64,000 nt of DNA from Candidatus Acidiferrales bacterium (lineage in GTDB: Bacteria > Bacteroidota > Ignavibacteria > Kryptoniales > JAKASW01). Below, piece after piece: positions 9,745-19,670 of the stretch. The notes beneath the pieces are model-generated. The model did not search any database. It saw only the letters and a program-made list of their open reading frames with translations, and was not told the DNA's origin. The position numbers and the translations under genes are program-made. Position 1 is the first letter of the stretch. Every line of letters begins with the position of its first letter. The stretch lies in NCBI GenBank assembly GCA_035515795.1, contig DATJAY010000020.1, positions 90,180-154,179 of the forward strand, written 5' to 3'.

Positions 9745-12141
9745 TTGAAAATTTTCATTTACCGCGGCGGGGATTCTTTGTGTCGCGTCTTGGTCACATC
9801 TTTTACAGTTGTCTTATTTCTATTTCCAGGTTCGTCTTATGCTCAACAGGGTCAGATCATCAATATCGTAGCCGCTTCTCAGCCGGCCGAGAATGAAGCC
9901 TTGAAGGTTAAGGCAAACGTCAAGAGCCTTTCCGGCATATCACAATCGATATTGTTTTACCGTAACGATTTGTCATCAGATTTTCAACAAACGGAAATGA
10001 GCCTCGATGAAACAACGATGACGTTGAACGGCGTTGTTCCCGCCGACTATGTGGTGAGTCCTTATGTCGAAGTCTACATAAGGATAACCATGCAGGATGG
10101 TACAAGTGAGACTTATCCGTCCGAGAATCCTACTGAGACTCCTGTCCGCTTCACCGTCAGCCAGCCCGAATCTCAACAGAATATTCTTGTCATAAGTCCC
10201 GAAAGGAATCAGAAGCTGGACATAAATGACCTGATGATTGCGGCTTCGATGCTTTATGCTCCTGATTATGTGGATCGAACCAAAACTCAGTTGTACCTTG
10301 ACGGCATAGACGTAACGGCGGATGCGGTCGTGAGCGGCGATATCATTGTTTACTCGCTGTCGAAGTTCCCTGTGGAAATAGCCGGCGGTATTCATACGGC
10401 GCGAGTAGTGCTTCACAAGACCGACGGAACTGAGTACGACAGTCTCGAATGGAGTTTCTTCATAACGTCACCGGCAGGACGGACGGCTGAAGAAATAATT
10501 TCTTACAGAGGACGGGGTCAAATCGAGCTGAGAGACGAGAATATCTCGGGAAGCTCAACATGGTACAACCGCGGAGATCTAAATTTCGGAGGCAATGGCT
10601 ACGGCGTCGGTGTAGGAGTGAATCTCCACCTTACTTCGGAAGAAAAATCATATCGTCAGCCTCAGGATAAATATGCATTATATGCAAACACTTCATGGTT
10701 AAGCTTAAAGTTAGGTGACAGCTATCCGGCATTCAGTCCGTTGATAATGAACGGGATGCGCGTACGTGGAGTTTCCGGGGAACTTTCTGTCGGTTTCTTC
10801 AACCTTGAAGCGGCTTACGGGCAAACAATAAGGAGAGTTGATGGACAATATCTGGACACCGTGTCGACTCCGCCGGTCACCAGCTATATCAAATTGGATA
10901 GTTTGACTTACGTTAATGTCAACTACGGCACCTACAGCAGGAATCTTTTTGCGATCCGGCCCTCGTTCGATTTCGGGAGCCATGCGCAGCTCGGATTGAC
11001 GTATCTGAAATCTTCAGACGCAGCGGGTTCGATCGGCCTCGGAAAAGATCCCAGCCAGAATCTCGTGCTCGGCTCCGATTTTTCCATGAATTTCGACGAC
11101 CACAGGATAAATCTTCTCGCGGAAGGTGCAATGAGCATGGTCAATCAGAATATCGCCGCGGGAAATCGAACCGCGGCCGACATCGACTCGATTTCTCAAT
11201 CTAATGCAGGCGACCAGATCAACAATTTTATTCCGCTGTCGACTCTCTCGAGCTTCATCACGATAAATGAATTTCTCGTTCCACTCGATCCATCAAAGCT
11301 TTCTTCTCTTGCCTGGGATGCCAATCTAAGCTTGAACTATTTCAACACATTTGCAAAGATAGGATATGTCTATCGCGGTCCCGATTACACCTCGTTCGGT
11401 CAAATGTATATCCGGACGGATATCCGAGGCTTGAATGTCGCATTGAGGCCGCGCCTTTATTCGAACCGGATCATACTTTCGATTTACTATGAGAACCTTT
11501 TCGACAATCTGCAGAAACAAAAATTTGCCACAACGCATTTTATTAACACTAACGTTGCCGCTTCGTACTTCCCGACCATCGACATGCCAAGCATTACACT
11601 CGGGGTCTCTTCTTATTCAAACTCGAATCCGGTTCCGCTAGATTCCAGTTATGCCGTAGACAATGCGACGATAAGGTACTACGTGCAGTCCAGCTATGGT
11701 TTTAATTACGTTATCAAACATTATCTGACGGTTGATTTCGGAATAAGCAATACAAACGACCACACTTTCTCAGGCACTAATCTGAGTGATTTCAACTTTG
11801 CATTTCTGCTCAACTCGGATTTCGGGGACATGCCGCTGAAGACCACGATAGGGTTCAACATAAACGGGAACAAGACTTCACCGAAGGACACGGCAGTAAT
11901 CGGCGGGGCATTCAATTATACCTTCATAACATTCGGCGGCACGTACGGCTTGTTGGAGAACCAGCTTGTCGTCGGCGCGAGCTATACTCCGACTTTCGGC
12001 TCATTTTCGAGAAACATGTTTGCAGTGACTGCGAGTTACAAGGTGGCAAAATCTCAGTCGTTGAACCTGAATCTAAATTATCTTGCCGTAACAGGCTCGA
12101 ACGACTTTGTCGGGTCGCTTATCTATGCCGTGGATTTTTGA
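9745..12141 (+). CDS. Outer-membrane beta-barrel protein linked to FecR/CHASE2 genes
   Basis: A 798-residue protein beginning at a TTG at 9745 with the strong ribosome binding site GAGGAGG just upstream. A signal peptide ends near SSYAQQGQ. Residues about 30-250 form two Ig-like beta domains (for example QPENEALKVKAN-like and DINDLMIAASMLYAPDYVD segments). From about 260 to the end the sequence alternates hydrophobic and polar residues and is rich in Tyr, Asn and Gly, ending in LIYAVDF with the terminal Phe typical of BAM substrates. SLKLGDSYPAFSPLIMNGMR is a recognisable motif of a group of uncharacterised barrels. It probably sits in the outer membrane and works with its FecR and cyclase neighbours. 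Confidence 0.8.
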   Translation: MKIFIYRGGDSLCRVLVTSFTVVLFLFPGSSYAQQGQIINIVAASQPAENEALKVKANVKSLSGISQSILFYRNDLSSDFQQTEMSLDETTMTLNGVVPADYVVSPYVEVYIRITMQDGTSETYPSENPTETPVRFTVSQPESQQNILVISPERNQKLDINDLMIAASMLYAPDYVDRTKTQLYLDGIDVTADAVVSGDIIVYSLSKFPVEIAGGIHTARVVLHKTDGTEYDSLEWSFFITSPAGRTAEEIISYRGRGQIELRDENISGSSTWYNRGDLNFGGNGYGVGVGVNLHLTSEEKSYRQPQDKYALYANTSWLSLKLGDSYPAFSPLIMNGMRVRGVSGELSVGFFNLEAAYGQTIRRVDGQYLDTVSTPPVTSYIKLDSLTYVNVNYGTYSRNLFAIRPSFDFGSHAQLGLTYLKSSDAAGSIGLGKDPSQNLVLGSDFSMNFDDHRINLLAEGAMSMVNQNIAAGNRTAADIDSISQSNAGDQINNFIPLSTLSSFITINEFLVPLDPSKLSSLAWDANLSLNYFNTFAKIGYVYRGPDYTSFGQMYIRTDIRGLNVALRPRLYSNRIILSIYYENLFDNLQKQKFATTHFINTNVAASYFPTIDMPSITLGVSSYSNSNPVPLDSSYAVDNATIRYYVQSSYGFNYVIKHYLTVDFGISNTNDHTFSGTNLSDFNFAFLLNSDFGDMPLKTTIGFNINGNKTSPKDTAVIGGAFNYTFITFGGTYGLLENQLVVGASYTPTFGSFSRNMFAVTASYKVAKSQSLNLNLNYLAVTGSNDFVGSLIYAVDF

Positions 12142-12295
12142 CTCTATCGGGATGGACCTTTGGACCCGATTCGAAATTGTTCCTGACCGCAGAGATTGAA
12201 AAGTCACGTCAACTTTGTTTGCTTGAACCACAATTTTTCTTCGCGGCACTTTCCAGTGGTTGCAGTTAAGATTCTTTTTGATTATGGTTTAAATA

Positions 12296-14488
12296 ATGAT
12301 TAAGGCTCTCGGCGGATTTTCTAAGACGCGAAAATTGATCTTGCCTCTGGTCATTGCCGCGGCCTCATCAGCCCTCGCCTTCCTCCTTTCAAGAGGCATC
12401 CCCATGGAGATTTCATTTCTTGAGACTGCACAAATGAAGACACTCGATCAGCGTTTCGAGCACCGCGGGGCAATGGACATCAAAGACTCTTCGAAGGTGG
12501 TGATTGTCGGGATAACCGATCAATCATCAGAGGCGCTTCCCGCAGGCTTCCCGTTCCCGCACTGGTACTATGCGCGAATGATCAAGAACCTTTTTGATGC
12601 GGGAGCAAAAGCCGTAGGGATCGATATCCTGTTTGAAGACTCATCCCGGATACCGGGGGATGATAAGATTTTTTCCGATGCGCTGCGAAAATACAAAGGT
12701 GTGGTATTGGCTGTGAGAAGCGAGATCGAGAGCAGCGAGAAATACAAGATCCTGAAGAGCGAGGATTTTTATCACAATATTTTCGCGGGAGCAGACAGCT
12801 CATTAGGGATGGTGTTCGTAGAGAACGATCTTGACGGAGTTTATCGCAGGTATCGTCCGATCGTTGAGATCCAGGCAGGTCAGGGGAAATACAAATTTAT
12901 TCCGTCGTTTGCGTTTGCAGTCCTGTCGCAATATTTAGGATTGGGAAATCAGCTGGCTGTCAATCATGAGAGATATTTCGAAATCGGAAATCTTGAGATT
13001 CCCAAATACGACGAGACGTCGATGCTCATAAATTACCCCGGGCCGTCGGGAAGGATCTTCCCAAGATATGATATGTGGCAAGTTCTGGATGATTCTTCGT
13101 TCACTACGAAAGACGAAAAGGAAGCTGGTATTGAAATAAACGCATACTATGATTTGAAAGACGCCGGGCTGTTTAAAGATAAGATCGTTTTGGTAGGCGC
13201 ATTCTCTCCCGAATCTCATGACCTGATGCCGATCTCGTTCACTCTGGGGGAGAATAATCTCGCTTACGGAGTCGAAGTTCACGCGGCGGCCATAGAAACT
13301 GTTCTCGATGGGGATTTTCTGAGACGCTCGGATGCAATCATGGATCTCGCCGAGATGTTCATAGGCGCATTCCTGATTGCATTGACCTCATTTGTATTTA
13401 AGTCCGCGCAGCGTTCGAGAATGTTGCTGGTAATCTTCATACCGTTGCTCGCTACGATCGCAGTTATCTTCATATCGTTTCAGGCAGCATTTTTGTTCTT
13501 TGACAGACAAAGAATTGTTTTGGATGTCATTTATCCGGTCCTTGGTTATGTTTTCGGTTATGTCGGTACGGTTGTTTACCAATATGTTTCGGAACGTCGG
13601 CAGAAGGCCGCTATCAAATCAATCTTCAGCAGATACGTCGATCCATCTGTCGTGAATCAGTTAGTCGATAATCCCGAGCTTGTTAGATTGGGCGGAGAGA
13701 AAAAAACGATGAGCGTCCTTTTTTCCGACATAGCCGATTTCACAGGTGTCAGTGAAAAACTTTCTCCCGAAGAGCTGGTCGCCCACCTGAATGAGTACCT
13801 GACAGAAATGACCGGGACGATTTTCCAATACAGCGGCACACTGGACAAATACATCGGTGATGCCATCATAGCATTTTGGGGAGCGCCGATCGAGCTTAAG
13901 GATCATGCCTTTCGTGCCTGCCAGACTGCGATGGAGATGACGAGAAAATTGGGCGAGCTTCATTCAAGGTGGACCAAGGAGGGGAAACCTTTGCTGGATT
14001 TCAGGATTGGAATTAATTCCGGCGAGATGGTTGTTGGAAACGTGGGAGGGAAAGAGCGTTTCGATTATACGGTGATCGGGGACAATGTTAATTTGGCTTC
14101 CCGCCTCGAGGGTGCGAACAAATTCTACAGGACGAAGATTCTTCTAAGCGAGTTTACCCACGAGCTGGTCAAAGAAAAGGTCTTTGCGCGTGAATTGGAT
14201 TTGATAGTCGTGAAAGGGAAGACGCGTCCCGTAAAAATATATGAGCTATTGTCGGATAAAATTGAAAGCGTAAGCAAAGAAGAGAAAGAGCTTGTGGATC
14301 TCTATTGCTTCGGGATTTCAAAGTACAGGAACCGGGAGTGGGGAGCCGCGGCAGACTTCTTCGAGAAGGTGATTTCATTGGATCCATCCGATTATCCTTC
14401 CGAAATGTACCTCGAACGAAGCAAGGTTTATGAAATTGATCCGCCTCCCGATGATTGGAACGGCGTGTTTGTCATGGAGACGAAATAA
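12296..14488 (+). CDS. CHASE2-domain class III adenylate/guanylate cyclase
   Basis: A 730-residue membrane protein. One N-terminal helix (about 13-33) leads into a periplasmic CHASE2 sensor domain (about 35-340), with motifs AKAVGIDILFEDSS and FKDKIVLVGAFSPESHDLMP. Three membrane helices follow (about 345-440). The class III cyclase domain spans about 465-650. It has both metal Asp motifs (LFSDIADFTG and LDKYIGDAIIAFWGAP) and the transition-state Asn/Arg motif TVIGDNVNLASRLEG. The Lys in LDKYIGD fits adenylate cyclases, so cAMP is the likelier product, but this is inference. The C-terminal 70 residues look like a degenerate TPR. It closes the module that starts at 7828. Confidence 0.93.
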   Translation: MIKALGGFSKTRKLILPLVIAAASSALAFLLSRGIPMEISFLETAQMKTLDQRFEHRGAMDIKDSSKVVIVGITDQSSEALPAGFPFPHWYYARMIKNLFDAGAKAVGIDILFEDSSRIPGDDKIFSDALRKYKGVVLAVRSEIESSEKYKILKSEDFYHNIFAGADSSLGMVFVENDLDGVYRRYRPIVEIQAGQGKYKFIPSFAFAVLSQYLGLGNQLAVNHERYFEIGNLEIPKYDETSMLINYPGPSGRIFPRYDMWQVLDDSSFTTKDEKEAGIEINAYYDLKDAGLFKDKIVLVGAFSPESHDLMPISFTLGENNLAYGVEVHAAAIETVLDGDFLRRSDAIMDLAEMFIGAFLIALTSFVFKSAQRSRMLLVIFIPLLATIAVIFISFQAAFLFFDRQRIVLDVIYPVLGYVFGYVGTVVYQYVSERRQKAAIKSIFSRYVDPSVVNQLVDNPELVRLGGEKKTMSVLFSDIADFTGVSEKLSPEELVAHLNEYLTEMTGTIFQYSGTLDKYIGDAIIAFWGAPIELKDHAFRACQTAMEMTRKLGELHSRWTKEGKPLLDFRIGINSGEMVVGNVGGKERFDYTVIGDNVNLASRLEGANKFYRTKILLSEFTHELVKEKVFARELDLIVVKGKTRPVKIYELLSDKIESVSKEEKELVDLYCFGISKYRNREWGAAADFFEKVISLDPSDYPSEMYLERSKVYEIDPPPDDWNGVFVMETK

Positions 14489-14508
14489 ACAGGCTGCAGA
14501 CAGGTTAT

Positions 14509-14535
14509 GGCGATTGTCGTTGTGTCTCAATCGCC
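14509..14535 (+). terminator. Hairpin between cyclase gene and ruvB
   Basis: GGCGATTG (14509-14516) pairs perfectly with CAATCGCC (14528-14535) around an 11-base loop, 20 bases after the cyclase stop codon. Only a short T run (GTTT) follows, so it could be a weak terminator or an RNA-processing hairpin. Confidence 0.35.
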
Positions 14536-14554
14536 TGCCGTTTAAATTGATTTC

Positions 14555-15646
14555 ATGAAAACCGATCGGAAAGAGCAAAGAGCGAAGAGCAAAGTTAAAT
14601 CGGGAGCGGCGTCCGAAAGGCCTGCAGCGCCGAGTCAAGCGGGAGACGATGTAAAATTCGATAGAGCACTTAGACCTAAGCTACTGAACGACTTTGTCGG
14701 TCAGAAGAAGATTGTAGAGAAGCTGCGCGTTTTCATCGAGGCTGCAAGAAAAAGGAAAGAATCTCTTGATCACGTCTTGTTGATGGGGCCGCCGGGATTG
14801 GGGAAGACCACCTTGGCGAATATCATCGCAAACGAACTTCAATCGGAGATCGTTTCCACGACAGGTCCGTCTTTAGAAAAACCGGGAGACCTCGCGGGAA
14901 TATTGACCTCGCTGGAGACAGGTGTTGTCTTATTTATCGACGAAGTCCACAGGATGCCGCCGGCTGTGGAAGAAATTCTGTACGGCGCCATGGAAGATTA
15001 CCGGCTCTCGATTGTCGTTGATCGCGGGCCCGGTGCACGCAACGTCCAGCTTGATTTGAAGCCGTTCACCCTTGTTGCGGCCACGACGCGCGCTGGACTT
15101 CTAAGCAACCCTTTCAGGTCAAGGTTCGGCATTATTGAACGACTCGAATATTATGAAGACGGAGAGCTTAAGAAAATTGTCAATCGTTCGGCGGCCATTT
15201 TGAAAGTTCCGATTGAAGAAGATGCCGCTTTTGAAATCGCGAGGCGCAGCCGTGGCACGCCTAGAATAGCGAATCGCCTTTTGCGGCGGACGAGGGATTT
15301 TGCGGATGTAAAGGGGAAAAACAGAATCGATGTCGAAACCGCACGGGATGCGCTCGACCGCCTGGAAGTTGACAAGACCGGGCTCGACGAAATGGACAAA
15401 AAGATTTTGTCGACGGTAATAGATTTCTACAAGGGTGGGCCGGTCGGTGTAAGTGCCATAGCAGCGGTGGTGAGCGAAGACAGCGGAACACTCGAAGAAG
15501 TTTATGAACCTTTCCTGCTGCAAAAAGGCTATTTGAGACGGACTTTGAGAGGGAGGGAAGCTACGGAAAGAGCTTATGAGCTTTTGAACAAGAAGAAAAC
15601 GGCCCCTTCTTCACAAACGGAGATAGATGGGTTGACCAAGCAGTGA
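14555..15646 (+). CDS. ruvB: Holliday junction branch migration DNA helicase RuvB
   Basis: A 363-residue AAA+ motor that drives branch migration of Holliday junctions with RuvA. The Walker A is GPPGLGKTT, the Walker [11 protein letters not shown], and the family sensor motif is [20 protein letters not shown]. The C-terminal winged-helix domain starts near LDEMDKKIL. The first 30 or so residues before FDRALRP are a Lys/Ala/Ser-rich extension longer than usual. Their DNA is a run of AGAGC-AAAG-like repeats, so the extension may be disordered or translation may start later. ruvA and ruvC are not nearby. It is followed by a glycosylase gene, giving a small DNA-repair pair. Confidence 0.96.
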   Translation: MKTDRKEQRAKSKVKSGAASERPAAPSQAGDDVKFDRALRPKLLNDFVGQKKIVEKLRVFIEAARKRKESLDHVLLMGPPGLGKTTLANIIANELQSEIVSTTGPSLEKPGDLAGILTSLETGVVLFIDEVHRMPPAVEEILYGAMEDYRLSIVVDRGPGARNVQLDLKPFTLVAATTRAGLLSNPFRSRFGIIERLEYYEDGELKKIVNRSAAILKVPIEEDAAFEIARRSRGTPRIANRLLRRTRDFADVKGKNRIDVETARDALDRLEVDKTGLDEMDKKILSTVIDFYKGGPVGVSAIAAVVSEDSGTLEEVYEPFLLQKGYLRRTLRGREATERAYELLNKKKTAPSSQTEIDGLTKQ

Positions 15647-15671
15647 GAAGCAAACGGTAAGCAGATTTTAT

Positions 15672-16268
15672 TTGTCCAAAATCAAGAATTATCCCCCTCT
15701 CCCGCCGAAATTTTTCCAAAGAGACACTCTTGAATTAGTCCCGGAAATTCTCGGCAAAGTCCTTGTCCGGAAAATCCGCGGAAAAATGCTGTCTGGCAGG
15801 ATTGTCGAAATCGAAGCCTACATAGGAAATGATCCTGCGAGCCACGCGGCGAACGGAATGACTGAAAGAAACAAGGTCATGTTCGAAGACGGCGGGCTCT
15901 CTTATGTTTATTTCACCTATGGCATGCATTTCTGTTTCAATATTGTCACCGGCAAGAAAGGATTTCCTGCGGCACTCCTCGTGCGGGCTCTGGAGCCGCT
16001 GGATGGAATCGAAGTGATGAAAAAGTTCAGGGGGACAGATGTCATCACAAATCTGACAAACGGTCCTGCAAAGCTTTGTCAGGCGATGAAGATCGACCGC
16101 AAATTGAATGGAGTCAAACTGGACTGCAAAAATTTTTTTATCGCGGATGATGGATTCGTTGTCGGGAAAAAAGACATTGAGTGCTCCACGAGAATTGGAA
16201 TCAAGGTCGGAACAGATAAGGAATGGAGATTTTTCTTAAGGGGGAATGAGTTCGTGAGCAAGCGCTAA
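15672..16268 (+). CDS. DNA-3-methyladenine glycosylase, AAG/MPG family
   Basis: A 198-residue protein of the alkyladenine DNA glycosylase family, which removes 3-methyladenine and related alkylated or deaminated purines. Family signatures are LGKVLVRKIRG, GRIVEIEAYIGNDPASHA (base-activating Glu region), a YVYFTYGMHFCFNIVTG motif and GFPAALLVRALEPLDG, followed by LTNGPAKLCQAM. The start is a TTG at 15672 with only a weak ribosome binding site. It begins 25 bases after ruvB and is likely co-transcribed with it. Confidence 0.93.
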   Translation: MSKIKNYPPLPPKFFQRDTLELVPEILGKVLVRKIRGKMLSGRIVEIEAYIGNDPASHAANGMTERNKVMFEDGGLSYVYFTYGMHFCFNIVTGKKGFPAALLVRALEPLDGIEVMKKFRGTDVITNLTNGPAKLCQAMKIDRKLNGVKLDCKNFFIADDGFVVGKKDIECSTRIGIKVGTDKEWRFFLRGNEFVSKR

Positions 16269-16296
16269 AATAGATATATGGCAGTCTCTTCTGATC

Positions 16297-16977
16297 TTAT
16301 CCCAGGAAGAACAAGTTGAGCTGGGGAAGGAATATCACGTAAAGCGCCCACATTGTAAGACCGAACGAAATCGGGATAGCGATATTGTCGTCCACGATGC
16401 TGTAAGACAGGACTTCGGCGAACGACGCGACCACAACCGAAGCCGTGCCGATCAAATATTCAACAGCCGAATAATTTATTTTTGGTGTCAGAGCGACGGC
16501 CACCATACCCGCAACTATAAATGCAAAAGAGCCTTCGTAACTTTTCGGCACATTTCGGGCCGGGAAAATTCTGTGCTTTCCAAATCTCTTTCCGAAAACC
16601 GCCGATGCAGCGTCGCTGAGAATCAAAACGGGAAAACTGTTTATCATGACATACTTCGGAAATATTGCCACGCAAATTACAGCGGAGATCAACATGAATG
16701 TTGCGCCGTTCAGCGCGTGCTTCTTCTCGTCGACTTCATGCCTGCGAAGAAGGAATCCGAAAAACCTGTAGAAGAATCCGGAGAAAATCGGAACTTCGTA
16801 TCGTGCCAGGTCTGCAATAATGAAAATTATGGTTAGCGGTACGAGGATTATCAGAGCCGCCTCTTTTGAAATGAAATAATAAACGACAGGGATCGAAAGA
16901 GAGAAGAGGTGGATCGCCTTTCTGACGAGTTCTGCTCTGAAATTTACATTGTCTCTGAGTGCGGTTTGTTCGGTCAG
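16297..16977 (-). CDS. Dolichol kinase / CTP-transferase-like membrane protein with non-AUG start
   Basis: The first ATG of this frame (16695) lies inside the protein. Reading upstream, the frame stays open through the ftsH stop and encodes RAELVRKAIHLFSLSIPVVY, the N-terminal motif of the SEC59/VTE5/phosphatidate cytidylyltransferase-like family. It continues with membrane segments and EVDEKKHALNGATFMLISA. Downstream, LILSDAASAVFGKRFGKHRI and KSYEGSFAFIVAG are the family's CTP/metal motifs. There is no ATG, GTG or TTG at a suitable place. A CTG at 16977 follows GGAGGA by 9 bases and is given as the provisional start, for about 226 residues with about seven helices. The function is probably CTP-dependent lipid alcohol phosphorylation or a related reaction. 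It overlaps or abuts the ftsH 3' end, so it is translationally linked. Confidence 0.68.
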   Translation of the reverse strand: MTEQTALRDNVNFRAELVRKAIHLFSLSIPVVYYFISKEAALIILVPLTIIFIIADLARYEVPIFSGFFYRFFGFLLRRHEVDEKKHALNGATFMLISAVICVAIFPKYVMINSFPVLILSDAASAVFGKRFGKHRIFPARNVPKSYEGSFAFIVAGMVAVALTPKINYSAVEYLIGTASVVVASFAEVLSYSIVDDNIAIPISFGLTMWALYVIFLPQLNLFFLG

Positions 16978-17048
16978 ATTATCCAGTCCTCCGGAAGGTG
17001 CGTCATGTCTCGGATGATTTTGATTTTGAAGCGGCTCGATGATTCTTC

Positions 17049-19097
17049 TTAACTTTTGGTGGAAGTTGTTGTGGTCTGTCCCGATTGGCTTCCATCCATT
17101 CGGGATTCTTCGGGCTGCGTTCCGTTGCCATTCGGTTTGACGAACGGGGGAAGCTCCTCGCCTTTTATTGCCTTGCCGATCTCATCCGCATCAAGTATCT
17201 CACGCTCGAGCAACGCCGCTGCAAGTCTGTCTAATGCATCTTTGTGGTTGTTGATTATATTCTCCGCCCGACCCATACACATCAGGACGATTGATCTTAT
17301 CTCACTGTCGATCTCGATCGCGGTCTTTTCGCTGTAATTTCTATGTTTTGTAATTTCACGTCCGAGGAAAATTTCCTGCTCATTTTCTCCCCACGTCAAC
17401 GGACCAAGTGTGTCGCTCATTCCCCATTCACAGACCATCTTGCGGGCGATATTGGTTGCCTTCTCGATATCGTTCCCCGCGCCGGTAGTGAACTTGTTGA
17501 AAATAATTTTCTCCGCCGCGCGTCCACCGAGCGCATAAGTTATCATGGCCATAAGATATTCGCGGGAATACGTATGCTTCTCGTCGATGGGAAGATATGT
17601 AGTCACACCAAGAGCTCTTCCTCGCGGTATGATGGTCACTTTGTGGACGGGGTCCGCCTCAGGAACCATCTTCGCAACGAGCACGTGTCCGGATTCATGG
17701 TATGCGGTTACTTTTTTCTCTTCGTCGGAAATGATCGTGCTCTTCCGCTCCGGTCCCATCATGACTTTGTCTTTTGCCTCTTCCATATCCGCCATCGATA
17801 CGCTTGAGCTGTTTCTTCGGGCCGCTAACAAGGCAGCCTCATTGACAAGATTCGCGAGATCTGCTCCGGCAAACCCGGGCGTTTCCTTCGCGAGAATGCT
17901 TAAGTCCACTTCAGCAGACAATGGAATATTCCGCGTGTGAACCTTCAGAATCCCTTCTCTTCCTTTAACGTCCGGTCTATCGACTACAACCTGGCGGTCA
18001 AATCGTCCGGGACGAAGGAGAGCAGGATCAAGAACGTCAGGCCGGTTTGTGGCAGCAATTATTATGACGCCGCTGTTTTGCTCGAAGCCATCCATCTCCA
18101 CGAGGAGCTGATTCAAAGTCTGCTCGCGTTCGTCGTGACCTCCTCCGAGACCTGCGCCGCGGTGCCTTCCGACTGCGTCAATTTCATCTATGAAGACTAT
18201 GCAGGGCGCATTTTTCTTTGCCGTATCGAAAAGGTCGCGGACGCGGCTTGCTCCGACACCTACGAACATCTCGACGAAGTCGGCACCGCTGATCGAGAAG
18301 AATGGAACACCGGCTTCTCCTGCCACAGCCCTTGCTAAAAGCGTTTTGCCCGTACCGGGAGGACCAAGCAGAAGAACACCGCGCGGAATTTTTCCACCTA
18401 ACCGCTGAAATTTCGCCGGCTCCTTAAGAAACTCTATGATCTCCCCGAGCTCCTCCTTTGCTTCGTCGGCGCCTGCAACGTCATGGAACGTTACTTTTAC
18501 CTGACTTTCAGTCATGAGTTTAGCGCGGCTCTTGCCGAAGCTGAAGATTCCTTTGGTGCTGTTTCCCTGCATTCGCCGCATGAAAATCAGCCAGATCGCC
18601 CCAAGGAAAATCCACGGCAGGAAACTGATCAGACCGTTCACCCACTGGTCGCTTTCTTTGACGAAATTGAATTTCACACCTTCCTTCTGCCATTGAGCAA
18701 CGACGTTTGGATCGGCGGCCTGGGGCAGGAATACGATGAACTTTTCAATCTTGATCCTCTTTCCAGCATCAGTCGTGATCTCCGTCGGTTCTTTCAGCGT
18801 GCCGTGGAAGTCGAAATTGTTTATGTCCGATTTTTTTATGATCGCTTCCTTTATTAGTCCGGAATCTAAAAGTGTCTGGTACTGTGTGTAAGTAATTTCC
18901 GTTTCCTGGTTATCACTTCCCCTAAAAAGGGTCATGACCAGGAAAACCGCGAGAATTATCGCCGCCCACCCAATTATGATCCGGCCCGTTCTCCAATTGA
19001 AGTCGTCTTCAGGCTGCTGACTCGACTTCCTCTTGAGGTTCGGAGGCCTTCTTCTTAGATTGCCATTTTTGTTTCTATCGTTTTGTGGATTCGGCAT
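17049..19097 (-). CDS. ftsH: ATP-dependent zinc metalloprotease FtsH
   Basis: A membrane-anchored AAA+ protease of 682 residues. A Lys/Arg-rich N-terminal tail precedes the first membrane helix (about 40-58); the periplasmic domain and second helix (about 157-175) follow. The AAA module has Walker [11 protein letters not shown] near residue 245, Walker [13 protein letters not shown] and the second region of homology at [19 protein letters not shown]. The peptidase zinc site is YHESGH. The ATG at 19097 is favoured over the TTG one codon upstream because AGGAG lies five bases before it. It sits 15 bases after hpt in a tilS-hpt-ftsH operon, the order seen in many bacteria. Confidence 0.97.
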   Translation of the reverse strand: MPNPQNDRNKNGNLRRRPPNLKRKSSQQPEDDFNWRTGRIIIGWAAIILAVFLVMTLFRGSDNQETEITYTQYQTLLDSGLIKEAIIKKSDINNFDFHGTLKEPTEITTDAGKRIKIEKFIVFLPQAADPNVVAQWQKEGVKFNFVKESDQWVNGLISFLPWIFLGAIWLIFMRRMQGNSTKGIFSFGKSRAKLMTESQVKVTFHDVAGADEAKEELGEIIEFLKEPAKFQRLGGKIPRGVLLLGPPGTGKTLLARAVAGEAGVPFFSISGADFVEMFVGVGASRVRDLFDTAKKNAPCIVFIDEIDAVGRHRGAGLGGGHDEREQTLNQLLVEMDGFEQNSGVIIIAATNRPDVLDPALLRPGRFDRQVVVDRPDVKGREGILKVHTRNIPLSAEVDLSILAKETPGFAGADLANLVNEAALLAARRNSSSVSMADMEEAKDKVMMGPERKSTIISDEEKKVTAYHESGHVLVAKMVPEADPVHKVTIIPRGRALGVTTYLPIDEKHTYSREYLMAMITYALGGRAAEKIIFNKFTTGAGNDIEKATNIARKMVCEWGMSDTLGPLTWGENEQEIFLGREITKHRNYSEKTAIEIDSEIRSIVLMCMGRAENIINNHKDALDRLAAALLEREILDADEIGKAIKGEELPPFVKPNGNGTQPEESRMDGSQSGQTTTTSTKS

Positions 19098-19112
19098 CAA
19101 AACTCCTATCGC

Positions 19113-19670
19113 CTATTTATCTAAAATATATATCGATCTCAAATTTCTAGCTTTCTGTGCGTAATCCAGTCCATAGCCGACTACGAAATGGTTGGGAATT
19201 TGAAAACCTATATAATCTACTTTAAAATCGATTCTAACGCAATCACTCTTGTAGAGAAGCGTAACAACGGCAAAAGATCGCGGGTTCTGTTTCATAATGA
19301 GCTGTTTTATGAAACCTATTGATATACCTGAGTCGATTATGTCCTCGACGATGATTATATCCCTTCCCGTAACCTGACAATTCAAGTCCTTTAAAAGTTT
19401 CACATTCCCGGAAGAGATCTTAGCATCGCCGTAGCTTGAAAGTTTAAAAAAATCTATCTCGCAGTCTAAATCCACCCTGCGTATCAAATCGGAAAAGAAT
19501 ATGAAAGCTCCGTTAAGGATTCCAATGAAAATCGGCGTTTGACCGGAATAGTCGCGCTCTATTTCTTTTGCAAGCTCTTCTACTCGTTTTTGAATCTCAT
19601 CCTCTGAGATAAAAAGACGAAATCGTTCGTTGTTTATTGTTACAACTTTTTCATTTATAACCGAACTCAA
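19113..19670 (-). CDS. hpt: Hypoxanthine phosphoribosyltransferase
   Basis: A 185-residue purine salvage enzyme that makes IMP or GMP from hypoxanthine or guanine and PRPP. The PRPP-binding loop is DIIIVEDIIDSGIS, the substrate loop contains FFKLSSYGDAKISSG, and PDYAVGYGLDY is represented by PNHFVVGYGLDYAQKAR. The start is a TTG at 19670 that overlaps the 3' end of tilS by 20 bases, so translation is probably coupled. Confidence 0.95.
   Translation of the reverse strand: MSSVINEKVVTINNERFRLFISEDEIQKRVEELAKEIERDYSGQTPIFIGILNGAFIFFSDLIRRVDLDCEIDFFKLSSYGDAKISSGNVKLLKDLNCQVTGRDIIIVEDIIDSGISIGFIKQLIMKQNPRSFAVVTLLYKSDCVRIDFKVDYIGFQIPNHFVVGYGLDYAQKARNLRSIYILDK

Noticed and set aside
12148..12173. 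ATCGGG/CCCGAT hairpin after the barrel gene
   Set aside because: Six-base stem with a long loop and no T run; not enough for a terminator call.
18483..18857. 124-residue plus-strand open frame inside ftsH
   Set aside because: Antisense shadow of the FtsH periplasmic and membrane region.
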